A stretch of DNA of 64,000 nucleotides from Aquamicrobium sp. (GTDB taxonomy: Bacteria; Pseudomonadota; Alphaproteobacteria; Rhizobiales; Rhizobiaceae): contig JAHHDT010000005.1 of assembly GCA_019739225.1 (NCBI GenBank), positions 434,001 through 498,000 of the forward strand, written 5' to 3'. This document shows positions 47,561 to 55,898 of this stretch, piece by piece (within the stretch, counting starts at the first letter, position 1; every line of letters begins with the position of its first letter). The translations under genes were made by a program, and so were the position numbers. The notes beneath the pieces were generated by a model. The model did no database searches, was not told the DNA's origin, and saw only the letters and a list, made by a program, of their open reading frames with translations.

Positions 47561-48595
47561 CTAGTCCTGCGCGTCGGCGATAGCCTGCTGCAGCTCGCTG
47601 ATGAGCTCCGCGCCGACCTGCTCGGTTAGGATTTCGGCGATCGGCTGCTGGGTCTTCTCGACGAAGGCCTGGAACTCTTCCGCCGTGGGCTGGTAGATTT
47701 CCACGCCTGCCTTCTCGATGACCTTCAGGTCCTGCGATTCCTTGGCCGCGATGATGCCGAGCATGGCGAACGTCGCCTGGCGGCCGGCATAATCGAACGC
47801 CGCGCGGTCTTCCTCGCTGAGGCCCTGGTAGAACTCCTCATTGATGGTGATGAGCGGCATGTTGATGAGGTGGTGATCCAGCGTGTAATACTTCTGCACT
47901 TCCTGCAGGTTCGCCAGAAGCATCGTGTAGGGCGCGTTTTCCTGCCCGTCGACGACGCCCGTCTGCAGCGCGCTGTAAAGCTCGGCCCAGGCGATCGGGG
48001 TCGGCGACGCGCCGAGCGCCTCGACCATCTTGATATGGATTGGAACCTGCTGGGTGCGGATCTTGAGGCCGACCATGTCCTCGGGCGTACGGATCGGCCG
48101 CACCGAGTTCGAGAAATTGCGGAACGCGGACGGCAGGTAGTTGAGGATGCGCACGCCGCTCTGCTCGGCGACCGTGTCGGAAAGCTTCTTGCCGAACGGG
48201 CCCTCGAGAACCTCGCGCGCCACTTCCGTGGTGGAGAAGGTATAGGGCATCTCCAGCACCTGCGCGGCCGGCGCGTAGGCTGCGACGTGGCCGGCATTCA
48301 GGCCGCCGACGATCTGCAGCGATCCGCGCGCATTCTGCTCGAGCAGCGATTCCAGATCGCCGAGCTGGCCGTTCGGGAACACCTGGATCTCGTAGCGCCC
48401 GCCGGTGTGCGACTTGACGATCGAGCTGAACACCTCGGTGTAGGCCCAGTAAGGATTCGCCAGAAGGTCGCCTTCGCCGTCGACATGGCCGAAGCGCACG
48501 ACCGTCTGCGCGTCGGCGGCGCCGATCATCATGGTTCCAAGGCTCATTGTCGCCGCAGCGCAAACAACGCTCAGTTTTCGTATGATGGATTTCAT
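47561..48595 (-). CDS. TRAP transporter solute-binding protein (DctP-like)
   Basis: 344 aa from Met at 48595 (GAGGAA ribosome binding site); an in-frame ATG at 48628 is less likely. A signal peptide ends near GAADA. DctP-type blocks: VVRFGHVDGEGDLLANPYWA, YEIQVFPNGQLGDLESLLEQ, GLKIRTQQVPIHIKMVEALG (the Arg that salt-bridges the ligand carboxylate) and LYSALQTGVVDGQENAPYTM. The ligand is therefore probably an organic or sugar acid. It is first in a P-Q-M operon that continues to the aldolase and GlcD-like oxidase. Confidence 0.94.
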   Translation of the reverse strand: MKSIIRKLSVVCAAATMSLGTMMIGAADAQTVVRFGHVDGEGDLLANPYWAYTEVFSSIVKSHTGGRYEIQVFPNGQLGDLESLLEQNARGSLQIVGGLNAGHVAAYAPAAQVLEMPYTFSTTEVAREVLEGPFGKKLSDTVAEQSGVRILNYLPSAFRNFSNSVRPIRTPEDMVGLKIRTQQVPIHIKMVEALGASPTPIAWAELYSALQTGVVDGQENAPYTMLLANLQEVQKYYTLDHHLINMPLITINEEFYQGLSEEDRAAFDYAGRQATFAMLGIIAAKESQDLKVIEKAGVEIYQPTAEEFQAFVEKTQQPIAEILTEQVGAELISELQQAIADAQD

Positions 48596-48743
48596 TTCCT
48601 CAACTCCGCTGTCGGTGGTGGAAGTCACAGTGACCCCGACGCGGCGGGCGCAGGCCCGACGACGCTCAAGTTCACCCTCAATGTAAATGCTTTTGGCAGT
48701 TTCCCTGGGGGCTTGTAGCCTGCCCCTCTTAGCTGTCTACCAT

Positions 48744-48790
48744 ACGAAACGACATTTTCGTGTCAAGCTGGATCGGCAAAAAAATGTCGT
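48744..48790. promoter_or_regulatory. Inverted repeats in the TRAP/XRE divergent promoter
   Basis: ACGACATTTT (48749-48758) and AAAATGTCGT (48781-48790) are perfect 10-bp inverted copies 22 bp apart. The left copy lies inside a second palindrome, ACGAAA-N6-TTTCGT (48744-48761). TCGTATA occurs twice more as direct copies 50 bp apart (48787 and 48837). They lie between the divergent TRAP operon and the XRE-cupin regulator and are likely its operators. Confidence 0.6.
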
Positions 48791-48906
48791 ATAGTGGATA
48801 AGCGTACTATCCGCACTTTCCCAACAGGAACGGACATCGTATAAGCGACTGCGTCGCCTGGCGGTTTCCGCCGGGGAGCCAGACAGCAGGAAGGCTGGAG
48901 CCAGCA

Positions 48907-49515
48907 ATGAACGTCCGACCCGCCGAAGTCATTGAGCCCGATGTCGAAACGGCCGTGCCCGGCCTGGACATCGGCGCGAGGCTCGCCCAGCTTCGCCAGC
49001 AGCAGGGCTGGACGCTGCAGCAGGCCAGCAAGCGGACCGGCGTCTCCGCATCGGCGCTGTCGAAGATCGAGCGCAACGAACTGTCGCCGACGATCTCGAC
49101 GCTCCAGCGCGTTGCCCATGGCTACGAACTCGACGTGGTCGCGTTGCTGAATGACCGGGAAGCCTCGCGCAGTCTGCCGGGCCGCCGCAGCGTGACGCGG
49201 GCGGACGAGGGACGTCCCTACCAGTCGAACAGTTGCGCCAACACGGTGCTCTGCGCCGACCTGCTCGACAAGCGCATGACGCCGATCCGCACGCGGGTGA
49301 CGGCGCGCTCGCCGGAGGAATATCGCTCCTGGCCGGTGAGCGATGCCGAGATTTTCGTGACCGTCATCAAGGGGACGATGGTCGTGCACAGCCAGATCTA
49401 CGAACCCCTGATCCTCAACGCGGGCGACAGCCTCTATTACGATGCCGGATCGCCGCACATCTGGACCTCGCAGGGGCCGGAGGATGCGGAAGTGATCTGG
49501 GTGATCTCCTCCTAG
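48907..49515 (+). CDS. XRE family regulator with C-terminal cupin domain
   Basis: 202 aa. An N-terminal helix-turn-helix (about residues 24-77: RLAQLRQQQGWTLQQASKRT ... SALSKIERNELSPTISTLQR) is followed by a small beta-barrel cupin (about 130-200: GTMVVHSQIYEPLILNAGDS, YYDAGSPHIWTS). Such XRE-cupin proteins usually repress neighbouring catabolic genes and respond to a small ligand. It is divergent from the TRAP operon and 9 bp upstream of the hydroxyacid oxidase gene, so it probably governs both. Confidence 0.92.
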   Translation: MNVRPAEVIEPDVETAVPGLDIGARLAQLRQQQGWTLQQASKRTGVSASALSKIERNELSPTISTLQRVAHGYELDVVALLNDREASRSLPGRRSVTRADEGRPYQSNSCANTVLCADLLDKRMTPIRTRVTARSPEEYRSWPVSDAEIFVTVIKGTMVVHSQIYEPLILNAGDSLYYDAGSPHIWTSQGPEDAEVIWVISS

Positions 49516-49524
49516 AGACGCTCC

Positions 49525-50682
49525 ATGCTGTTGAATGCAGCCGACTACCGCGAAAAGGCGCGGCGCAGACTGCCGCGCGGCCTGTTCGAATATATTGACC
49601 GGGGCACCGAGGACGAACAGGCCCTGGCGCGCCTGCGCGGCTCGTTGGATGCGGTGACGCTGCGGCCTTCGGTGCTGTCGGGGGATGCAAGTCGCGATGC
49701 CGGCACGACGCTTTTCGGCAAAGGATTGCCGACGCCTTTGGTCGTGGCGCCGACCGCGTTGGCGGGCCTCGTCGCACACGACGGCGAACTGAAACTGGCG
49801 CGTGCCGCGGCAGCGCTCGGCATCCCATTTTGCGTCTCGACGCAGTCCGTGACGACCATAGAGGACATCCGCCGCGCAGCACCCGATGCGGCTTTGTGGT
49901 TCCAGCTCTATGTCTGGCGTGACCGTTCGCTGACCGCCGAACTTCTGAAGCGGGTGCGGGCGAGCGATTGCGAATGCCTGGTCGTGACGGCCGACACGCA
50001 GATGTCGCCCAACCGCGAATACAACCAGCGCAACGCCTTCGGCATCCCCTTCAAACCGACCGTGCGCAACGTCGCCGACATGGCGGTTCATCCCCGTTGG
50101 CTGCTGGGCGTCATGCTGCGTTATATGTTTGCCGGCGGCGTACCGACCTACGGTCATTATCCGCCGGAGTTCCGCAGCGCCATCACCCGCGCCAGTGTTG
50201 CGGACGCCGTGCGGCTGAGGACGGATCTTTCCTGGGACGACGTGAAACGGCTGCGCGACGAGTGGCCGGGCAAGCTGATCGTCAAGGGCGTGCTGTCGGT
50301 CGAGGATGCCGAACTGGCCGCCGGGGTCGGCGCTGATGGCATCGTCGTTTCCGCGCATGGCGGGCGCAATCTCGATTGCCTGCCATCTCCCGCAAGCTGC
50401 CTGCCGGCGATCGCGGAAGCGGTGGGCGACAGCATGGCCGTACTGGCCGACAGCGGTGTGCGGCGCGGCACCGACGCACTGAAATATCTTGCCATGGGCG
50501 CGCAGGGCGTGATGCTGGGCCGGTTACCGCTCTGGGGGCTCGCGGCCGGCGGCGAGGAGGGCGCGCGCGCCATCCTGTCGATGATGCTGCGCGAGATGGA
50601 CACCGCCATGGGCTTTCTCGGTGTGCCTGACATCGCCGCGCTACGATCGCCCGCGCGCTGGAGCGTCGAAGCGGTGAACTGA
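49525..50682 (+). CDS. FMN-dependent alpha-hydroxy-acid oxidase/dehydrogenase
   Basis: 385 aa. The glycolate oxidase/L-lactate dehydrogenase TIM barrel: FEYIDRGTEDE near the N-terminus, PLVVAPTALAGL, FQLYVWRDR, VTADTQMSPNRE, KLIVKGVLSVEDAELA, the catalytic His in SAHGGRNLD (about residue 281) with Arg following, and LADSGVRRGTDALKYLAMGA with LGRLPLWGL for the FMN phosphate. It oxidises an L-2-hydroxyacid to the 2-ketoacid. Together with the D-type GlcD-like enzyme nearby it would cover both stereoisomers of a TRAP-imported hydroxyacid (inference). Confidence 0.92.
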   Translation: MLLNAADYREKARRRLPRGLFEYIDRGTEDEQALARLRGSLDAVTLRPSVLSGDASRDAGTTLFGKGLPTPLVVAPTALAGLVAHDGELKLARAAAALGIPFCVSTQSVTTIEDIRRAAPDAALWFQLYVWRDRSLTAELLKRVRASDCECLVVTADTQMSPNREYNQRNAFGIPFKPTVRNVADMAVHPRWLLGVMLRYMFAGGVPTYGHYPPEFRSAITRASVADAVRLRTDLSWDDVKRLRDEWPGKLIVKGVLSVEDAELAAGVGADGIVVSAHGGRNLDCLPSPASCLPAIAEAVGDSMAVLADSGVRRGTDALKYLAMGAQGVMLGRLPLWGLAAGGEEGARAILSMMLREMDTAMGFLGVPDIAALRSPARWSVEAVN

Positions 50683-50838
50683 GCCTGCGTCGCGCGGCGT
50701 GCCGCCGTGCTTCATGCGCCCGCGCAGCATCCCACCACCTGCACCGCTTCCTCCCGCATTTCTCCGCCACGTGCCGTCCTCACCGAGCGCCGCACCGGCG
50801 GCGTGCGAAAGAACCTGCTTGCCTGTCAAATCTTCTTC

Positions 50839-50870
50839 TTGACTCAAGTGCGGATTCTCTCTCCTATTAT
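50839..50870 (+). promoter_or_regulatory. Possible promoter of the TTT operon
   Basis: TTGACT (50839-50844) and TATTAT (50865-50870) resemble -35 and -10 boxes, but the 20-bp spacing is long, so it may be weak or need activation. The TetR-type palindrome begins right after the -10 box. Confidence 0.4.
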
Positions 50871-50886
50871 CTAACCGTTTGGTTAG
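50871..50886. promoter_or_regulatory. TetR-type operator palindrome at the TTT operon
   Basis: CTAACC-GTTT-GGTTAG has perfect 6-bp arms and lies 15 bp upstream of the solute-binding-protein start, across the expected transcription start. Many TetR regulators bind such AACC/GGTT palindromes. The tetR gene at 58.4 kb in the same operon is the natural candidate (inference). Confidence 0.7.
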
Positions 50887-50900
50887 TTAGGGGAACGAGA

Positions 50901-51908
50901 ATGGGCAATAAGGCATACGCATTCATCGCCGCGACAGCGGCCTTTCTGGTCGCCGGTCCCGCCGTTGCGCAGGACTGGAAGCCCAGCGAACCGGTCACGA
51001 TCATCGTGCCGTGGTCTGCGGGCGGATCGACCGATACCGTCACCCGCGTCGTCGCCGGCGAGCTTTCCGAAGCGCTCGGCCAGAACGTCGTGATCCTCAA
51101 CCAGCCCGGCGCGTCCGGCTCGACGGGCACCCGCTCCGTGTGGGAGGCGCCGCATGACGGCATGACCATGGCCGCCGGCGCGGTGGCCGACCTCGGCGCC
51201 TATCCGGTGCTGGGCACGCTCGACGCGAAGCTCGAGGACTGGCGCCTCTATCTGCATGTCGCCAATCCGGGCCTCATCTCCGTTCGCACCGACAGCGAAT
51301 GGGAAGATTTCGGCGATCTTCTCGAGGCGCTGAAAACGTCCGAGGAAGCCATCACCGTCTCGTCCGGCGGACTTTCCTCCGCAACCGCCATCAGCATGCA
51401 GACGCTGGAGAAGGCGGCCGACATCAACTATCGCCAGATCGTCTATGAGGGCGGCAACCCGGCCGTCATCTCGACCGTTTCCGGCGAGACGCAGTTCACC
51501 GCCGCGACCGCAACGGAGCAGGTCGACATGATCCGCGCCGGGCGGCTGCGCCCGCTGGCCGTGATTGCCGACAAGCCGCTCGAGCTCGAGGGCTTCGGCA
51601 CGGTGCCGCCGGTGACCGAATGGCTGCCGGAGGTTGCCAGCGCGCCGAACTATTTCGGCGTCTTCGTTCCCGCCGATGCGCCGCAGGAGGTGCTCGACAC
51701 GATGGACAAGATCTGGGCCGAGAAGATCGCGGGCTCCGAGGTCATGAAGGCGCACGCAGCCGAGCGCGGCGCGCTGTTCAACGCCACCTATGGCGAGGAA
51801 GCGGTCAAGGCCGCAATGCCGTATCTTTCGATCAATGCCTGGCAGCAGTTCGAAAGCGGCGCGGCGCCGAACGACCCGTCGGAGTTCGGCATCCCGAAGC
51901 CCGAATAA
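50901..51908 (+). CDS. TTT transporter solute-binding protein (TctC/Bug-like)
   Basis: 335 aa with a signal peptide ending near AVAQ. The Bug-family blocks are PVTIIVPWSAGGSTDTVTRV (ligand-contacting loop) and LNQPGASGSTGTRSVWEAPH, and GVFVPADAPQEVLDTM near the C-terminus. It captures carboxylates (tricarboxylates, aromatic or sugar acids) for the TctAB permease. AGGGGA lies about 7 bp before the ATG. It is first in a nine-gene operon. Confidence 0.93.
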   Translation: MGNKAYAFIAATAAFLVAGPAVAQDWKPSEPVTIIVPWSAGGSTDTVTRVVAGELSEALGQNVVILNQPGASGSTGTRSVWEAPHDGMTMAAGAVADLGAYPVLGTLDAKLEDWRLYLHVANPGLISVRTDSEWEDFGDLLEALKTSEEAITVSSGGLSSATAISMQTLEKAADINYRQIVYEGGNPAVISTVSGETQFTAATATEQVDMIRAGRLRPLAVIADKPLELEGFGTVPPVTEWLPEVASAPNYFGVFVPADAPQEVLDTMDKIWAEKIAGSEVMKAHAAERGALFNATYGEEAVKAAMPYLSINAWQQFESGAAPNDPSEFGIPKPE

Positions 51909-51993
51909 GCATCCAACAGACGCGATCCGGCACGTCCTGCGCGCCGGATCGCGATAGTCTTTGCCCGCGGTATACGGCCAGGCGATCGGTTTC

Positions 51994-53517
51994 ATGGACG
52001 GTCTGAATCAATTTCTCGGCGCGGTCGTCGCGATCGGCATGTCCGCGGACATGCTGGTCGTCGTCTGGGCGACGCTGCTCGGCATCGTGGTCGGCATGAT
52101 ACCGGGCCTGACGGCGACACTGGGCGTGGCGCTCGTCACCACGCTGACCTTCACCATGGAGCAGAACACCGCGATCCTGGTGCTGATCTGCGTCTATATC
52201 GGCGCGATCTATGGTGGTGGCAGGACAGCCATCCTGCTCAACATCCCCGGAACGCCGGCCAATGCGGCCTCGGCGCTGGACGGGTTTCCGCTGGCCAAGC
52301 AGGGCCGGGCGGGCGAGGCCATGGCGGTGGCGACGTCCGGCTCCTTCCTGGGCACGATGGTGGGCATGGTCGGCCTCGCGCTGATCGCGCCATGGCTGGC
52401 CGAATTCGCGCTCGACTTCACCTCCTTCGAATTCTTCTGGCTTGCCGTCTTCGGCATCGTGCTTTGCGGCCAGCTCACATCGATGGACGATCCGCTCAAG
52501 GGCTGGATCGCCGGCTTCCTCGGCCTGCTGGTCGCGATGGTGGGGCAGGAAAGCCTGCACGCCTATTCGCGTTATTCCTACGGTATCCTCGATCTTGAGG
52601 CGGGCTTCGGTCTGCTGCCCGTCCTCGTCGGTGCGTTCGGCTGCGCGGAAGTCTTCGTCGTGATGCGGCAGGAGGCGACGACACTGGTCGCCTCGCAGGT
52701 CGGCGGCGTGCTGCGCTCCGCCCTGAAATCGTTCAGATATGTGCGGACCTGGCTGCGATCCGGCGTGATCGGCACCTTCATGGGCGTCGTGCCCGGCGTC
52801 GGCGAGGATATGGGCGCGTGGGTCTCTTACGCAGCCGCCAAGCGCGCTTCGAAGACGCCCGACGACTTCGGCAAGGGCTCGACGGACGGCCTGCTGGCGG
52901 CCGAGACGGGCAACAACGCCGCCGTGCCCGGCGCGCTGATCCCGGTGCTCACCCTGGCGATCCCCGGTTCCGCGCCGGCCGCCGTGCTGCTGGCCGCGAT
53001 GGTGATCCATGGTCTTCGCCCCGGTCCGCTGATCATGATTACGCAGGCCGATTTCTTCTATTCGGTCGTCGCCATGGTCTTCTGGGCGAGCGTGGCAATG
53101 CTGGTGCTCGGGCTTCTCCTGACGCGCCCGCTGCTTCTCATCCTCAAGGTGCGGCGCGAATGGCTGATGGGCATCATCTTCGTCCTGTGCGCGGTGGGCT
53201 CCTTCGCGATTGCCGGGCGCCTGTTCGACGTCTGGGTGATGATCGGCTTCGGCCTCATCGGCTTCCTGATGCGCGAAACCGGTTTCCCGATCGCGCCGAT
53301 GATCCTCGGCGTGGTGCTGGGGCCGATCCTCGACAACAACTTCCGGCGCAGCCTGTCGCTTACACAGGGCGACCCGATACCCTTCGTCACGCGGCCGATC
53401 AGCGCCGTCATCGCACTCCTCGTGCTGCTGATGATCGTGCTGGCGCTGCCGCCGGTGCGGCGCATGCTGGGCCAGGCGAAAGTGCGGCTGCTCGAAGGGA
53501 GACGCGCCGATGGCTGA
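51994..53517 (+). CDS. TTT transporter large permease (TctA-like)
   Basis: 507 aa from the ATG at 51994; a TTG at 51961 is in frame. About 12 membrane segments. Signature blocks: GMIPGLTATLGVALVTTLTF, GGGRTAILLNIPGTPANAAS, VVPGVGEDMGAWVSYAAAKR and GALIPVLTLAIPGSAPAAVL. It is the main transmembrane subunit. No clear ribosome binding site is seen. It overlaps the next gene by 8 bp. Confidence 0.93.
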   Translation: MDGLNQFLGAVVAIGMSADMLVVVWATLLGIVVGMIPGLTATLGVALVTTLTFTMEQNTAILVLICVYIGAIYGGGRTAILLNIPGTPANAASALDGFPLAKQGRAGEAMAVATSGSFLGTMVGMVGLALIAPWLAEFALDFTSFEFFWLAVFGIVLCGQLTSMDDPLKGWIAGFLGLLVAMVGQESLHAYSRYSYGILDLEAGFGLLPVLVGAFGCAEVFVVMRQEATTLVASQVGGVLRSALKSFRYVRTWLRSGVIGTFMGVVPGVGEDMGAWVSYAAAKRASKTPDDFGKGSTDGLLAAETGNNAAVPGALIPVLTLAIPGSAPAAVLLAAMVIHGLRPGPLIMITQADFFYSVVAMVFWASVAMLVLGLLLTRPLLLILKVRREWLMGIIFVLCAVGSFAIAGRLFDVWVMIGFGLIGFLMRETGFPIAPMILGVVLGPILDNNFRRSLSLTQGDPIPFVTRPISAVIALLVLLMIVLALPPVRRMLGQAKVRLLEGRRADG

Positions 53518-54550
53518 CGCGCGGCGCTCCGTCCTGATCTGCGGCTTCGGGGCCTTCGGCGCACTGCATGCGAAGGCGTGGCGCGTCTGCGACCCCTCGG
53601 TTCGGCTCATGGTAAGCGACCCGTCGGAGGCGGCGCGTGGTGAGGCGATTGCAAGCGGCGTCGAACCGGCAGCAGTTGCCGAGGACCCTGCGACGCTGAT
53701 GCCGCACGCCGACATCGTCGATGTCGTCGCGCCGCCGGTTCATCATCTTCCGCTGGCGCTGCAGGCTCTGTCGCTCGGCAAGCCGGTATTGCTGGAAAAG
53801 CCCGCCGTGCGCTCGCTTGGCGAGGCGCAGGCACTCGTGCAGGCGGCCGGAACCGTGCCGGTTCAGGTCGGCCTCGTGCTGCGGTGCCACCCGCTCGTGC
53901 GCCGCGCACGCGACCTGCTCGCGGCAGGCGCGATCGGCAAGCTGCTGTTGATGGAGGGAGACTTCTCCGGCTGGAAGCGGATGCGGGCGGATTCATCACT
54001 CATCGAAAACGACGGCGTGCATTTCATCGACCTGATGCGCCATTTCGCTGGCGCTCCGGTCAGTGCGGTTGACGCTGCTTTCGCTCGGCACCTCGATCCG
54101 GCAGTTGTCGACGATATCCGCATCGATCTCGCATTCGGCAACGGCATCGAAGGCCGCCTGAGGCTCGGCGTGCTGGCCGGTGGGCTCGCCGAGGACGGCT
54201 TCGTGCCCGGCGCGATGACCAGCAAGAGCCTGCGGCTGGTGGGATCGACGGGCAATCTGGTGCTCGACTTCAACGCCAACCGGCTGTTTCACGGCACCGT
54301 CGAATATCGCCGCTCGCCCGGCGGCTTCGACGTCATGCCGCAAGGCCTGACCAGCGAGGCAGCGATCGGGGTGACGCCGGTATCCCTGCTTGCCCGCAGT
54401 TTCGTGATCTTCGGCACGGCACTCGATGGCGGCGGACCGGTGATGTGCGACCCGCATGAAGGCGCGCTGGAGATGGCGCGCGTGATCGAGGCGCTGGAGG
54501 CCTGCGCGAGCCGCACGCGTCGGCTTGAACCGGTAGGAGATGCTGCATGA
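53510..54550 (+). CDS. Gfo/Idh/MocA family oxidoreductase
   Basis: 346 aa. N-terminal Rossmann fold for NAD(P) (VLICGFGAFGALHAKAWRVC), the DIVDVVAPPVHHLPLALQAL strand-helix and the catalytic-Lys motif LLEKPAVRSLGEAQAL (Glu-Lys-Pro). The C-terminal domain has ENDGVHFIDLMRHFAGAPVS with the conserved His. These enzymes oxidise or reduce sugars and sugar acids. It is inserted between tctA- and tctB-like genes, which ties it tightly to the imported compound. Confidence 0.9.
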   Translation: MADARRSVLICGFGAFGALHAKAWRVCDPSVRLMVSDPSEAARGEAIASGVEPAAVAEDPATLMPHADIVDVVAPPVHHLPLALQALSLGKPVLLEKPAVRSLGEAQALVQAAGTVPVQVGLVLRCHPLVRRARDLLAAGAIGKLLLMEGDFSGWKRMRADSSLIENDGVHFIDLMRHFAGAPVSAVDAAFARHLDPAVVDDIRIDLAFGNGIEGRLRLGVLAGGLAEDGFVPGAMTSKSLRLVGSTGNLVLDFNANRLFHGTVEYRRSPGGFDVMPQGLTSEAAIGVTPVSLLARSFVIFGTALDGGGPVMCDPHEGALEMARVIEALEACASRTRRLEPVGDAA

Positions 54551-55053
54551 AGGTGGAGAAGGTCATGCGCACCGACCTGATATCGGGGCTGGCCGTTTCG
54601 GTGGTCGGCATTGCGGGTTTCGTCGAAGCCTTGCGGATGCCGCGTTTCGAGGCGCGCAACGCCGACCCGTTCACCGTACCCGGCCTGACGCCCGGCATCG
54701 TCAGCTTCGTCATCGCGGTGCTGGGGCTGATGCTCGTGCTGCGTGCGCTCGCGGGCCGTGGCGCATCCGAAACGTTGCCGATTGGCGTATGGCCCGAAGG
54801 CAGCGTCAAGCGCACCCTGTTCACGATAGCAACGGTGGTCATCTACGGCGGTGCGCTGTTCGGCCGGATGCCTTTCATTGCCGCGACGACGCTGTTCGTC
54901 TTCGTGTTTACCGTGGGGGCCGAGTGGCTGAACCCGCAACGCCGGATGGGCTTGCCGGTGCTTGCTGGATGGGCATTGGCACTTTCGCTGGTCGCCGCCT
55001 TCGTCATCCATTACGTCTTCACCACCGTCTTTCATGTCAGGTTGCCGGGATGA
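54547..55053 (+). CDS. TTT transporter small permease (TctB-like)
   Basis: 168 aa with four membrane segments and the TctB layout (RTDLISGLAVSVVGIAGFVE at the N-terminus and FVFVFTVGAEWLN in the third segment). It overlaps both the oxidoreductase stop (ATGA) and the following isomerase start (ATGA), so translation is coupled on both sides. It completes the TctCAB set. Confidence 0.88.
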   Translation: MKVEKVMRTDLISGLAVSVVGIAGFVEALRMPRFEARNADPFTVPGLTPGIVSFVIAVLGLMLVLRALAGRGASETLPIGVWPEGSVKRTLFTIATVVIYGGALFGRMPFIAATTLFVFVFTVGAEWLNPQRRMGLPVLAGWALALSLVAAFVIHYVFTTVFHVRLPG

Positions 55054-55898
55054 GGCGGTTCCGGATCTCGCTCTGTAACGAGGTGCTCGGCAAGCTGCCT
55101 TTCGTGCGCCAATGCGCGCTGGCGGCCGCACTGGGCTATGACGGGCTGGAGCTCGCGCCGTTCACGCTCGACCCGGAGCCGGCGTCCCTGGGTCTCGCGA
55201 AGCGTCGAGCTCTGCGGCGCACGGCCGAGCGCGAAGGCATCGCCATCACCGGATTGCACTGGCTTCTGACAGTGCCGAAGGGCCTGTCGATCACGACGGG
55301 GGACCCGGCCCTGCGGGCGCGCACGGTCGCTCATATCGAGGCGATGATCGAGCTCTGCGCCGATCTCGGCGGCGAGGTTCTCGTTCACGGCTCGCCGGAC
55401 CAGCGGCGGGTTGCCGATGCGAGCGGCCCGCAGGCGGCGCGCGACAACGCGACCGTGGTGCTGGCCCGCGCGGCCGAAGCCGCACAGCGGGCCGGTGTCG
55501 TCTATTGCCTGGAACCGCTGTCGCCGGCGCTGACCGATTTCGCCACCAATATCGACGAGGCGGCGGCGATCGTGCGCGCGGTCGGGTCGCCGCATCTCGC
55601 GACGATGATCGACACGTCGGCCGCTTGGGCCGGCGAAACGGAACAACCCGACGCGCTGATCCGGCGGCATCTGCCGACCGGCCTGCTGCGGCACGTGCAC
55701 GTCAACGACACCAACCGCCGCGCGCCGGGGCAGGGGGAGCACGGCTTCCTGTCGGTGATGCGCGCGCTGGTCGACGGCGGCTACAAGGGCGTCGTCGGGG
55801 TCGAGCCCTTTGATTATCACCCGGACGGAGCAACGGCTGCCGCAATGGCGCTGGGCTATCTCAACGGGCTTCTGGAACAGACGGAGAGGACGCCATGA
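55050..55898 (+). CDS. Sugar-phosphate isomerase/epimerase-like TIM-barrel protein
   Basis: 282 aa from the ATG at 55050 (a longer in-frame ORF is only a shadow of tctB). It is an AP-endonuclease-2/xylose isomerase-type barrel: FAVAL-type start RRFRISLCNEVLG, LGYDGLELAPF, GEVLVHGSP, YCLEPLSPALTDF with the metal-binding Glu, MIDTSAAW, HVHVNDTNRRAPGQGEH, and VVGVEPFDYHPDG with the last Glu. Such proteins isomerise or epimerise keto-sugars and sugar acids using divalent metal. The substrate is unknown. Confidence 0.88.
   Translation: MRRFRISLCNEVLGKLPFVRQCALAAALGYDGLELAPFTLDPEPASLGLAKRRALRRTAEREGIAITGLHWLLTVPKGLSITTGDPALRARTVAHIEAMIELCADLGGEVLVHGSPDQRRVADASGPQAARDNATVVLARAAEAAQRAGVVYCLEPLSPALTDFATNIDEAAAIVRAVGSPHLATMIDTSAAWAGETEQPDALIRRHLPTGLLRHVHVNDTNRRAPGQGEHGFLSVMRALVDGGYKGVVGVEPFDYHPDGATAAAMALGYLNGLLEQTERTP

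Noticed and set aside
48763-50358. 531-codon minus-strand frame opposite XRE and FMN oxidase genes
   Set aside because: Spans two good genes and their gap on the opposite strand, with no domain or ribosome binding site.
51832-53715. 627-codon minus-strand frame opposite the TctA-like gene
   Set aside because: Rich in His/Arg/Asp/Gln with no recognisable domain; mirror of the TctA coding pattern.
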